Virus record (IMG/VR): IMGVR_UViG_3300033182_000785
Span: 1-31,003 of that record
DNA from: a virus
Strand: one strand, 5' to 3'
DNA length: 31,003 nucleotides
In this document: positions 16,282-25,508 of the stretch, in pieces
How the letters are laid out: every line of letters begins with the position of its first letter
Position numbering within the stretch: the first letter of the stretch is position 1
Program-made: the position numbers and the translations under genes
Notes under the pieces: generated by a model
Told to the model about the DNA's origin: nothing
The model's database searches: none
The model's input: only the letters and a program-made list of their open reading frames with translations

Positions 16282-17811
16282 ATGGCTGCTGTCGTAACAG
16301 ATCAATTTAGAATACTGAATGCGAGTAACTTTATAGATTCTGTATTGGATGCTAATAATTCATACTATGTTTTCTTAGGTCTACCAAATTCTTCCGCTGT
16401 TGGATTTGGTAGAACTTCTAATTGGAGCACTGCTACTAGTGGACCTCCAAGTCCAACTGATAATTTTGAGTATCTAACACATTATAGAGATACTGGAATA
16501 TTTGGAAAAAGAGTTACTAGTACAAATATTAGAAGAGTAATAAGAAAAGTTCAGTGGACATCAAACACTGCCTATGACATGTATAGGCATGATTATAGTT
16601 CCTCAAATACAACTCCAAATTCTGGAACCAGTAGATTATATGATTCAAACTATTATGTAATTAACAGTGATTATAGAGTATATGTTTGTATTGATAATGG
16701 TTCTTCTGGATCTAATCTGAAAGGTGGCAGATCGAAATTTGAACCAACCTCAACAGATTTACAACCTTTTAGTGCTGGATCTGATGGGTATAGGTGGAAA
16801 TACTTATTCTCTATTTCTCCAAGTGATATAATTAAATTCGATTCTACGGAATATATTGTTCTTCCTAACGACTGGGCAACCTCTTCTGATTCTCAAATTC
16901 AAGCGGTCAGAGAAGCAGGAGATTCTGACGTTAACAATAACCAGATTAAAAAAGTTTATATTAAAAATGCTGGATTAGGATACACAGCATCCACATATGA
17001 CATTTTGGGCGATGGCACTGGTGGAAAAGTTGCTATAACGGTTGATAGTAATGGTGCTATTACCTCCACAAATGTCACAACTGGTGGAAAGGGATATACA
17101 TTTGGTATTGTTGATTTGGAGAGAACAGGAACTATATCAAGTGCAGCGAATTTGATTCCCATCATTCCACCATCAAAAGGTCATGGATATGATATTTACA
17201 CTGAGTTAGGTGCTGATAGAGTTTTAGTATATGCAAGATTTGACGATTCAACGAAAGATTTCCCTGTAGATACAAAGTTTTCTCAGGTTGGGATAGTTAA
17301 GAATCCAAAAGAGTATTCATCTGGTGTTACTACATTCACTGGTTCAAACTATTCTTCTTTATATGCATTGAAACTAAATTCTTCATATACAGGAACACCT
17401 GCAGTGGGAGAAAGAGTTAGCCAAGAACAATCTTCTACAGAAATTGCAAAAGGATGGGTTGCTTCGTATGATAGTGATACAAAAGTATTAAAGTATTTTA
17501 GAGACAGATCTTTGTTCTTGACTGATGGAATCAATCAGGAAGACAGAACAACTATTGGAGTAGATTCGAAAGTTGTTGATTTTAATAATACTGATAGTGT
17601 TACATTTACCACTGCAACTAGCACAACGGTATCATCTGGGTTTACTGGAAGTTCGGAAAACGGAATCAATTTAGGTGTCAATTTTACAGGTGGACTTTCA
17701 AATCCAGAGATAAATAAAAAGACGGGGGATATTATCTACATCGACAATAGACCCGAAGTTGGAAGAAATCTCAGACAAAAAGAAGACGTTAAAATTATTC
17801 TGGAATTCTAA
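16282..17811 (+). CDS. gp8: Baseplate wedge subunit, T4 gp8 family
   Basis: Matches T4 gp8 in several landmarks in order: the N-terminal VTDQFRI segment, YYVFLG, FGRTSNWS, PPSPTDN, then YRVYVCIDN, DGYRWKYLFSISP, EYIVLPNDW, FSQVGIVKNP, and the C-terminal TGDIIYIDNRP followed by EDVKIILEF (T4: GEMIYMENRPP ... EEINILFTF). gp8 is the dimeric wedge protein that binds gp7 and gp10. T4 gp8 has 334 aa; this one has 509. Part of the extra length is a pair of GxGY repeats at residues 229-274, and part is near the C terminus (TTATSTTVSSGFTGSSENG). The gap to the next gene is only 5 bases, so the two are co-transcribed. Confidence 0.88.
   Translation: MAAVVTDQFRILNASNFIDSVLDANNSYYVFLGLPNSSAVGFGRTSNWSTATSGPPSPTDNFEYLTHYRDTGIFGKRVTSTNIRRVIRKVQWTSNTAYDMYRHDYSSSNTTPNSGTSRLYDSNYYVINSDYRVYVCIDNGSSGSNLKGGRSKFEPTSTDLQPFSAGSDGYRWKYLFSISPSDIIKFDSTEYIVLPNDWATSSDSQIQAVREAGDSDVNNNQIKKVYIKNAGLGYTASTYDILGDGTGGKVAITVDSNGAITSTNVTTGGKGYTFGIVDLERTGTISSAANLIPIIPPSKGHGYDIYTELGADRVLVYARFDDSTKDFPVDTKFSQVGIVKNPKEYSSGVTTFTGSNYSSLYALKLNSSYTGTPAVGERVSQEQSSTEIAKGWVASYDSDTKVLKYFRDRSLFLTDGINQEDRTTIGVDSKVVDFNNTDSVTFTTATSTTVSSGFTGSSENGINLGVNFTGGLSNPEINKKTGDIIYIDNRPEVGRNLRQKEDVKIILEF
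16966..17118 (+). repeat. GxGY repeat pair inserted in gp8
   Basis: NAGLGYT (residues 229-235) and GGKGYT (268-273) flank GDGTGGKVAITVDSNGAITS. The pattern is the same as in the giant protein and gp14. It falls between regions that align with T4 gp8, so it reads as an insertion into the ancestral fold. Confidence 0.65.
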
Positions 17812-17816
17812 AAAAG

Positions 17817-20800
17817 ATGGCACAAAAAACAGACTTAAATATCAACCCATACTATGATGATTTTGATTCGGGTAAAAACTTTTATAAAGTCTTATTTAAG
17901 CCAGGATTTCCAGTTCAGGCACGAGAGTTAACTACATTACAATCAATATTACAAAATCAAATTGAATCTTTTGGCAGTTATACTTTTAAAGAAGGAACTG
18001 TTGTAATTCCAGGAAACATTGCCTATGATGGGCAGTTTTATGCGGTTAAATTAAATACAATAGAATTTGGAATAGATGTATCCCTATATTTGAATAGTTT
18101 TATAGGGAAAAAAATTACCGGTCAAACATCTGGTACTACTGCAACTGTACAATTTGTTGCTCTTCCAAATAATTCTAATATCGAAAATCCAACAATCTAT
18201 GTAAAATATGTAGATTCTAATAATAATTTTACTTTCGATCAATTCGAAGATGGAGAAGCATTATTTGCCAGTGAAAACGTAACATATGGAAATACGACAA
18301 TTAATGCTGGAACTCCATTCGCATCTCTAATTAGTTTAAACGCAACTTCCATTGGATCGGCAGCATCTATTGGAGAAGGAGTATATTTTATTAGAGGATA
18401 TTTTGCAAACGTATCCAAACAAACAATTATACTCGATAATTATGCCAATACACCATCTTATAGAGTTGGTTTGACAATCAGTGAATTACTTGTTAATGCT
18501 AAGGATGATTCTTCTTTGTATGATAATGCAAGAGGATTTACAAATTATGCTGCACCAGGTGCAGATAGATTACAAATCAATTTAACACTATCAAAGAAAT
18601 TACTCACAGATACTAACGACACAGATTTCGTAGAACTTCTCAGAGTAGAAGATGGTAAGATAAAGAAGATTGAAAATAAAACTCAACTTAACAGACTTGG
18701 TGATTATATTGCAGAAAGAACATATGAGGAGTCTGGTCATTATGCATTAGACAATTTTAAAGTATCATTACACAATTCACTTAATGATAAATTGGGTAAT
18801 GATGGATTATTCTTTGATAATCAGTCCACAGATCAACTCAATTCACCTTCCGATAATTTAATGTGCGTTAAAGTTTCTCCCGGAGAAGCTTATGTTGGTG
18901 GATATAATGTGGAGAAAGTTTCCAATACAATTATTGACGTAGAAAAACCAAGAGATACTGCAACAATATCTGCTGCAAATATTCCCTTCGAAATGGGGAA
19001 CCTTCTTAGAGTCAATAATGTAAGTGGAGCACCAAAACAAAAGGAATCCATTGATCTTTATGATCAATTTGCTGGTGGTGGAACACAGATTGGTGATGCC
19101 AGAGTCTATACTTTTAATTTAACTGGTTCTTCGTATCAAGATGGATCTACAAATTGGGATCTCTATCTTTATGACGTTCAGACTTACACATCTCTCACCT
19201 TAAATACACCAGTAGCACCTCTGGGATTAATAACTTCATCTTATATTAAAGGTAAGAGTAGTGGTGCTAGTGGATATGCAGTTTCCTCTGGTTCTGGAAG
19301 TACTGTAAGTATAAGACAAACTTCAGGAACATTTTCTGTTGGTGAACAATTAATTATTAATGGCGTCGATGCTTCCGCAACAGTGGCATCCGTTATTTCA
19401 TATGGAACAAGAGATATTAAATCAGTTTCTCAATCTGGTGTTTCTGGATTCCCATCATTTACGGCAGATTCTCTTTTAGATTCTATCAATCTTCCCAATG
19501 GTGTTGTTGGTGGAACCATAAGCGGAGGAAATACTCTTGTAAGTCCAGGAAAAGTATTTACAGGCATTAAAGTTGGTGATATTATTAGATATCAAACTGC
19601 TTCTGGCGATGAAACTTTCAATAGAGTTACGGCGAATAATACAACATCCTTAACACTTGCAGCATCTACAACTGTATCTGGTGTGCATGTAGGTACAGTT
19701 TCTAATGGAACATATTCTCAGATTAAACTTGGCGTTCCAGCATTGAGAAATCAAGACAAAGGATACCTCTATGCAGAACTTCCAGATTCCAATATCGAAT
19801 CAGTAAATCTTTCTAGTTCATCGTTAAAAATATCAGAACAAATTACTGGAGAATCAACAGATCCTAGCGGTGTTTTAACGTTTGATTTATCTTCAACTGG
19901 AATTACTGCTGGAGTCACAAGTGCATTTTTTGATCCTTTTGATGAAGAAAGGTATTCTGTACATTACAATGGAGGTGGAATCGGAACAGTAACTTCCGAC
20001 GCATTCTCCATCAGCAATAATACTGTAACTATCAATGGATTATTGGCAAGTCAAACCAATAATGTTGTAGTAAATGCCTCTCTGACAAAGAATGGTATTC
20101 AGAGCAAAATAAAAGAATACACAAGAAGTTCAACACTTGATGTCATCTATTCAAGAGATCAACAGTCTGGTGTTGGTGTCAATACTTCCGTCAATGATGG
20201 TCTCACATACAACACAAACTATGGATTGAGAGTCCAAGACGAAGAGATTTCTTTAAATTATCCAGATGTAGTAAAAGTTCTCGCTATCCACGAATCCTTA
20301 GATGAAAATGCACCAACACTGGATCAAATTCAATTCTTCGATACATCAGTAGTAAGTAATGCAATCATTGGGGAAAATATTACAAGTTCTTCAAGTAATA
20401 CAGTAGCAAGAGTAGTTGGTAAACCATCTTCCCTCGTTTTATCTGTCGTATATCTAAATCAAGACAGATTTATTGCTGGCGAATCAGTAACATTGGAAGA
20501 ATCCAACAACACTGCTTCATTACAGTCTGTAACCAGAGGTTCTTATAAGGATGTTACTTCATCCTTTACCCTAGATAAGGGTCAGAGGGATCAATACTAC
20601 GACTATTCCAGAATTGTTAGGAGTTCAAATACACCAGTTCCTTCTAGAAGATTGAAGATTGTATTTGACCATTATACTGTTCCTGCTTCCGATAGTGGTG
20701 ATGTCTACACCATTTTGAGTTACGATAAAGACAGATTTGCAGAAGATATTCCATACATTGGAGAAAGAAGAGTAAGAGCTTCTGATACTCTTGATTTTAG

Positions 20801-23800
20801 ACCAAGAGTATCGCAGTTCACTGCCACTGACAAATCTCCATTTGATTTCGATTCGAGAACTTTTGGAACTTTACCAAAACTTATTTTGAAACCAAAAGAA
20901 AGTTCTTTGATTGGTTATAATTATTATCTTCCCAGAATAGATAAGATTTACTTAGATACATTTGGCAATTTTATTGTTCAAAAAGGAATTTCCGAATCCA
21001 ATCCAAAAGTTCCAACAAACAAAAATCCTGATGGATTAATGGATTTGGGTACAATAACTCTTCCCGCATATCTCTATGATCCAAGTGATGCTAATATTTC
21101 ACTTGTAGATAATAGAAGATATACTATGAGAGATATTGGAAAACTTGAAGGTAGAATTGAAAATCTGGAAAGACTTACCTCACTTTCTCTCTTAGAATTA
21201 AACACTCAAACTCTCCAAGTTCAAGATGCTCAAGGAAACAACAGATTTAAGACTGGTTTCTTTGTAGATGATTTCAAAAATAATTCTTTAATTAATCTGG
21301 ATGTTTCTTCAATAGAAGTAGATTCCAACGCTCAGGAACTTACAACTATAATTAGCGACAATTCTCTCAAGAGTCAGATAGCGACATCAGTCGATACCAC
21401 AGATGAAAATCTGGATTTACCTACAACTTCAACTCTCTTAGATTCTAATGTACAAAAAACTGGAAGTGCCGTTACATTAAAATATACTAGTGTTGGATGG
21501 ATCGAACAACCATTAGCGACTAAGGTAGAAAATGTAAATCCATTCCATGTAGTTTCATATAATGGATTTGTTAAGTTATCTCCTACTAGTGATAGTTGGG
21601 TTAGAACTATTAGACTTGCAGATTCCAACTCTTCGGTCACAAGGAACGTTCCAGATCCAAATCGCAGGGGAACTTCGGCAACCTTTGTATCTTCACGGGA
21701 TGTTGTAGTTTCTTCTGGTAGAGATGCATACATGCGTTCCAGAAACACTCAGTTCTCTGCCAATAACTTAAAACCTTTAACAAGATTCTATCAATTCTTC
21801 GATGGAAATGGTAGTGTTGATTTTATTCCAAAATTACTTGAAATTTCTAATAGTTCATCACTGGCAAATTATGGATCCGTTGGATCATTTGAGGTTGGAG
21901 AAACTGTAATTGGTTATGATGATAATGAGTCCATAATCACATTTAGATTATGCTCTGGGAATCATAAAGAAGGTGCATTTAATTCACCATCAGAAACTTT
22001 TAACATAAATCCATACATAAAGTCGGAAAATCTTTCTCCTACATATAGTCAATCAACTAAGGTTCTAAATGTTGACACATTTGCTCTTTCGGAAGAGGCG
22101 CAAGGAAAATATTCTGGATATGTTAAGGCTGGAATTAAATTGGTTGGTCAAACCAGTGGTGCTGTTGCATATGTTAAGGATCTTCGTCTGATTAGTGACA
22201 ATTATGGCGATCTGTTAGGTTCATTCTTCCTGAGAGATCCATACACAGTTCCAGCTCCTGCTGTTAGAATATCTACTGGAACTAAGACTTATAAATTGAC
22301 AAATAGTTCCACAAATGCTGCTCCTCTTCCAGGAAGTAAGTTACAGTCAACAGCAGAAGCATCTTACAGATCTGAAGGTAGATTTGAAGTTCGTCAGCGT
22401 CAAACTACCAGAGTTACTGCCAACTTCTATGATCCTCTGGCACAATCATTCAGTGTCGGTGGAACAATTGATGCTCCCGATTTAAATGGACAAAATGATG
22501 ATGCTAATGGTGCTTTCTTAACCGCAGTAGATCTTTTCTTTGGCACTAAACCATCCGGAAATGATCCAGTAAGAATTGAAGTAAGAACTGTTGAATTGGG
22601 TACACCAACAAGAACAATTATTGGAAATCCAGTAACATTAAAACCAGAAAATGTCAATACTTCAACAACTGGCGAAACACCAACCAGAGTAACATTCGAT
22701 TATCCAATATTCCTCGCACCTGGACAAGAATATGCAATCGTTGCAGTAGCAGAAACAACTGATGAATATGAGTTGTGGATTGCAGAAATGGGTGAGAAAA
22801 CTGTCAATACACAATCTTTACCAGATTCCGAATCTGTTATTTACTCAAAACAATTTGCTCTCGGAAGTCTGTTCAAATCTCAAAATGGGTCTATTTGGAC
22901 CGCTAATCAGTATCAGGATCTTAAATTCAAACTCTATAAAGCAAACTTCACATCTACAACTGGAACCGCTTTCTTCTACAATCCAACATTAGATGAAAGT
23001 AATGGTTACGTTGAGAATTTGGGAAGCAATCCAATCACAACATTACCAAAAACAGTAACTCTTGGAATATCCTCAATCGCTGCTGGAGATGGTAACATTG
23101 GAATCTTAACAGTTGGTAGAAAAATTTCTGGAACGAATGGATTTGGATATGGTCACGTTGTTGGTCAAGGAAGTTCTGTTTCCCAAGTAACAATTACGGA
23201 TGGTGGACAAAATTATGTAACTGCCAATAACTTGGAAACTACAACTCTTGTTGGTAGTGGATTTGGTCTTAGACTTAGTGTTACTGCAATTAACGGAGTT
23301 ATTACCGGAATTGCTGGAACAACTGCTACTGGAAATGGATATCAAGTTGGAGATGTTGTTGGTATTGTAACAACTCTCGGAAGAGATGCTAGAATTACAA
23401 TCGGTTCCATTAATGGATTAGATACTCTCTATCTTTCAAATGTACAGGGTGAAAAAGGAGCATCTAAGACTTTCCAAGTTGGAGCAGCAGTAAGTTACTA
23501 CAATGACTCTGGAACTATTGTTTCTCTTGCGGGAACAACAATCACTGATAGAACTTCGGAAGGTTCTAATTTAAGTTCTGGAAATTATTTGAGAATTGAT
23601 CATTTTGACCATGGAATGTATCATTCAACAAATAAGGTTATTCTTTCCAATATACAATCAAACGTACCACCAACGGTTCTGAGTTCTTCCTTAGCAATTG
23701 ATGAATCTACAACGATTAGTGTTGCAAGCACTTCCAATTTTACAACCTTTGAAGGACAAACAGTTTCTGGATCTTATCTTGGATATGTAAAAATTGGCGA

Positions 23801-24920
23801 CGAAATAATTTCTTACAATGCTGTTGGTAGTGGAACTCTTACCATAAGTGCAAGAGCAGTAGAGGGTAAAGTACAGCCGCATGAAGTTGGAAGTTCAGTC
23901 ACAAAATATGAGTTAAATGGAGTTTCTCTTAGAAGAATCAATGGCGTTACTCATGATGTAAGTTCTCTCGGAAATGAAATTGATCAGTATCATGTTGCTA
24001 TTGACATGTCAACAAATGGATCTGACAGATCTAATGATGGAGACACCTCTGGGACACCACAATTATCCTTCACATCACAAGCATCTATCGGTGGAGACAG
24101 ATGTAAAGCAACGGAAAACATTCAATTCAATGAAATTGTTCCAAATTATGATGTCTTGACACCAAGTTCTTCAACATCAGTGACGGCTTCGGTGAGAACT
24201 ACTACTGGAAGAAGTGTTGATGGTTCAGAAACACCATTTGTTGATAAAGGTTTCGAAAATGTTGAACTTAATGAAGTAAACAGATTGAATTCTGTAAGAA
24301 TGGTTGCTTCCAATATCAATGAAACTACAAGACTTACTACATTACCAAGAAATAAGTCATTCACTACCGGCATAACATTAAGTACAACTGATCCAAATCT
24401 GTCACCAATCATCTATACTGATACTGCGATGACAGAATTTAGATTGAATAGATTGAATCAACCAATATCAGATTATTCTGCTGATAATAGAGTTAATTCC
24501 TTATTGTTTGATCCACATTCTGCGGTTTATGTTTCTAACACGGTTAATTTGACTCAGGCAGCATCTTCTCTTAAAGTTATTCTTGCTGCATATAGACATG
24601 AGTCGGCAGATTTCAGAGTTCTCTATAATCTTATCAGAGCAGATTCTGGCGAAGTAACACAGGAATTTGAATTGTTCCCTGGATATGATAATTTGACCAT
24701 TGGTGCTGATGGTACAATTACTCCTGTTGATGCATCTAAGAATAGTGGAAGACCTGATTCTTTTGTTCCAGCAAGTTTGGAAAATCAATATCTTGAATAT
24801 GAATTTACTGCTGACAATTTAGATCTGTTTACTGGATATACAATCAAAATTGTAATGTCTGGAACAGATCAGGCACATGCACCAAGAATCAAGGATCTGA
24901 GAACTATCGCACTTGTATGA
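17817..24920 (+). CDS. Giant DUF4815-containing tail/baseplate protein (2,367 aa)
   Basis: The N terminus (NINPYYDDFDSGKNFYKVLF, then PGFPVQARELTTLQSILQNQ) is the signature of the DUF4815 family found at the N terminus of large phage tail proteins. Probable coiled coil at about residues 1104-1130 (MRDIGKLEGRIENLERL). A second recognisable region starts with DPLAQSF (residue 1539) and runs to about 1720 (FLAPGQEYAIVAVAE, WIAEMGE), a jelly-roll-like element common in phage tail proteins. GxxITGxTSG elements occur at residue 95 and near 1440-1455, a GGQNY element near 1790, and an IGDEIISY module at 1993. The C terminus (YLEYEFTADNLDLFTGYTIK) is non-repetitive. It lies after gp8 where T4 has gp9/gp10, so a wedge-to-fibre adaptor or fibre is likely (inference). 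Start chosen 5 bases after gp8. Confidence 0.87.
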   Translation: MAQKTDLNINPYYDDFDSGKNFYKVLFKPGFPVQARELTTLQSILQNQIESFGSYTFKEGTVVIPGNIAYDGQFYAVKLNTIEFGIDVSLYLNSFIGKKITGQTSGTTATVQFVALPNNSNIENPTIYVKYVDSNNNFTFDQFEDGEALFASENVTYGNTTINAGTPFASLISLNATSIGSAASIGEGVYFIRGYFANVSKQTIILDNYANTPSYRVGLTISELLVNAKDDSSLYDNARGFTNYAAPGADRLQINLTLSKKLLTDTNDTDFVELLRVEDGKIKKIENKTQLNRLGDYIAERTYEESGHYALDNFKVSLHNSLNDKLGNDGLFFDNQSTDQLNSPSDNLMCVKVSPGEAYVGGYNVEKVSNTIIDVEKPRDTATISAANIPFEMGNLLRVNNVSGAPKQKESIDLYDQFAGGGTQIGDARVYTFNLTGSSYQDGSTNWDLYLYDVQTYTSLTLNTPVAPLGLITSSYIKGKSSGASGYAVSSGSGSTVSIRQTSGTFSVGEQLIINGVDASATVASVISYGTRDIKSVSQSGVSGFPSFTADSLLDSINLPNGVVGGTISGGNTLVSPGKVFTGIKVGDIIRYQTASGDETFNRVTANNTTSLTLAASTTVSGVHVGTVSNGTYSQIKLGVPALRNQDKGYLYAELPDSNIESVNLSSSSLKISEQITGESTDPSGVLTFDLSSTGITAGVTSAFFDPFDEERYSVHYNGGGIGTVTSDAFSISNNTVTINGLLASQTNNVVVNASLTKNGIQSKIKEYTRSSTLDVIYSRDQQSGVGVNTSVNDGLTYNTNYGLRVQDEEISLNYPDVVKVLAIHESLDENAPTLDQIQFFDTSVVSNAIIGENITSSSSNTVARVVGKPSSLVLSVVYLNQDRFIAGESVTLEESNNTASLQSVTRGSYKDVTSSFTLDKGQRDQYYDYSRIVRSSNTPVPSRRLKIVFDHYTVPASDSGDVYTILSYDKDRFAEDIPYIGERRVRASDTLDFRPRVSQFTATDKSPFDFDSRTFGTLPKLILKPKESSLIGYNYYLPRIDKIYLDTFGNFIVQKGISESNPKVPTNKNPDGLMDLGTITLPAYLYDPSDANISLVDNRRYTMRDIGKLEGRIENLERLTSLSLLELNTQTLQVQDAQGNNRFKTGFFVDDFKNNSLINLDVSSIEVDSNAQELTTIISDNSLKSQIATSVDTTDENLDLPTTSTLLDSNVQKTGSAVTLKYTSVGWIEQPLATKVENVNPFHVVSYNGFVKLSPTSDSWVRTIRLADSNSSVTRNVPDPNRRGTSATFVSSRDVVVSSGRDAYMRSRNTQFSANNLKPLTRFYQFFDGNGSVDFIPKLLEISNSSSLANYGSVGSFEVGETVIGYDDNESIITFRLCSGNHKEGAFNSPSETFNINPYIKSENLSPTYSQSTKVLNVDTFALSEEAQGKYSGYVKAGIKLVGQTSGAVAYVKDLRLISDNYGDLLGSFFLRDPYTVPAPAVRISTGTKTYKLTNSSTNAAPLPGSKLQSTAEASYRSEGRFEVRQRQTTRVTANFYDPLAQSFSVGGTIDAPDLNGQNDDANGAFLTAVDLFFGTKPSGNDPVRIEVRTVELGTPTRTIIGNPVTLKPENVNTSTTGETPTRVTFDYPIFLAPGQEYAIVAVAETTDEYELWIAEMGEKTVNTQSLPDSESVIYSKQFALGSLFKSQNGSIWTANQYQDLKFKLYKANFTSTTGTAFFYNPTLDESNGYVENLGSNPITTLPKTVTLGISSIAAGDGNIGILTVGRKISGTNGFGYGHVVGQGSSVSQVTITDGGQNYVTANNLETTTLVGSGFGLRLSVTAINGVITGIAGTTATGNGYQVGDVVGIVTTLGRDARITIGSINGLDTLYLSNVQGEKGASKTFQVGAAVSYYNDSGTIVSLAGTTITDRTSEGSNLSSGNYLRIDHFDHGMYHSTNKVILSNIQSNVPPTVLSSSLAIDESTTISVASTSNFTTFEGQTVSGSYLGYVKIGDEIISYNAVGSGTLTISARAVEGKVQPHEVGSSVTKYELNGVSLRRINGVTHDVSSLGNEIDQYHVAIDMSTNGSDRSNDGDTSGTPQLSFTSQASIGGDRCKATENIQFNEIVPNYDVLTPSSSTSVTASVRTTTGRSVDGSETPFVDKGFENVELNEVNRLNSVRMVASNINETTRLTTLPRNKSFTTGITLSTTDPNLSPIIYTDTAMTEFRLNRLNQPISDYSADNRVNSLLFDPHSAVYVSNTVNLTQAASSLKVILAAYRHESADFRVLYNLIRADSGEVTQEFELFPGYDNLTIGADGTITPVDASKNSGRPDSFVPASLENQYLEYEFTADNLDLFTGYTIKIVMSGTDQAHAPRIKDLRTIALV
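23185..23390 (+). repeat. GGxxY/GNGY repeat pair in the DUF4815 protein
   Basis: TDGGQNYVTANN, then VGSGFGLRLSVTAINGVITG, then TATGNGYQVGDVVGI. Same strand-Gly turn-strand layout as the GGxGY modules of the giant protein, gp8 and gp14, with a spacing near 40-50 residues. Confidence 0.6.
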
Positions 24921-25114
24921 TAAGAGTAGAAGGTTATAAAAATCTTTATAGAGATGAAAAAAGTGGTGCCATAGTAAATTGTGATACCACTTCATACAAT
25001 AATTATGTGAATATGATGGAACAGAAACAACTTCAAAAATCCGAAATTGATCGGATGAAATCGGATATTGATGAAATAAAATCTCTTTTGAAGGATCTTT
25101 TGAATAGAAAATAA
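24917..25114 (+). CDS. Small coiled-coil protein, 65 aa
   Basis: Overlaps the DUF4815 gene by four bases (ATGA at 24917-24920), so it is translationally coupled. The N-terminal half (MIRVEGYKNLYRDEKSGAIV) is a compact segment with NCDTTSYNNYV after it. The C-terminal half (KSEIDRMKSDIDEIKSLLKD) is a clear heptad coiled coil. The same two-part plan occurs in small proteins of other T4-like phages next to neck or baseplate genes, from memory and with no known function. It may help trimerise or anchor the large protein encoded before it; this is an inference from coupling only. Confidence 0.75.
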   Translation: MIRVEGYKNLYRDEKSGAIVNCDTTSYNNYVNMMEQKQLQKSEIDRMKSDIDEIKSLLKDLLNRK

Positions 25115-25134
25115 TATCCTAGGTCTTTGGTTAA

Positions 25135-25142
25135 TATAAATA
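25135..25142 (+). promoter_or_regulatory. T4-type late promoter TATAAATA ahead of the neck/terminase block
   Basis: Exact TATAAATA in the 55-base gap after the 65-aa gene, 27 bases before the ATG at 25170. It extends to TATAAATATCTA like the box at 16255. A second TATATAAA at 25145-25152 overlaps the likely start region. No terminator hairpin is visible in the gap. Confidence 0.7.
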
Positions 25143-25169
25143 TCTATATAAACGCACCCTATCTGAATA

Positions 25170-25508
25170 ATGGCGGTATTTGTATCAAATATAGTAATTG
25201 AGCAGGGATTTGATTTTGATACTACTTTTCAGTTGGAAGATACTTTAACGGGAAGTCTTTTAGATTTGTCAAATTATACTATTGACGCCCAACTTAGAAA
25301 AACATATACTAGTTCTACTTCTGTATCTTTTTCATCTACGATTACATCAGCAGCAGAAGGAAAAGTTCAAATATCATTGGGCACAACTGCTACTTCAAAC
25401 TTGAAGTACGGAAGATATGTGTATGATATAAAACTAACTAGTCCTCTTGGTGTTGTGACAAAACCAGTGGAAGGATCTGCACTTGTTAGAGCGGGGGTAA
25501 CCAGGTAA
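25170..25508 (+). CDS. Small beta-rich virion-type protein, 112 aa
   Basis: First gene after the late promoter. Opens MAVFVSNIVIEQGFDFDTTF, continues with LLDLSNYTIDAQLRKTYTSS and SAAEGKVQISLGTTATSNL, and ends YDIKLTSPLGVVTKPVEGSA. The alternating hydrophobic pattern predicts an immunoglobulin- or BppU-N-terminus-like beta sandwich of the kind that joins fibres to baseplates (resemblance from memory, weak). It overlaps the fibre-like gene by one base (TAATG at 25506-25510), suggesting that the two products work together. It is unrelated to any T4 protein I can name. Confidence 0.72.
   Translation: MAVFVSNIVIEQGFDFDTTFQLEDTLTGSLLDLSNYTIDAQLRKTYTSSTSVSFSSTITSAAEGKVQISLGTTATSNLKYGRYVYDIKLTSPLGVVTKPVEGSALVRAGVTR

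Noticed and set aside
17709-17716. GATAAATA inside the end of gp8, about 100 bases before the DUF4815 gene
   Set aside because: It coincides with Glu-Ile-Asn-Lys codons in a conserved part of gp8, so the sequence is explained by the protein; chance match likely.
21374-21748. 124-aa reading frame on the minus strand inside the DUF4815 gene
   Set aside because: It lies fully antisense to a clearly coding gene, has no ribosome site or promoter of its own, and its sequence has no recognisable domain. Long antisense frames are expected opposite AT-rich, stop-poor coding DNA.
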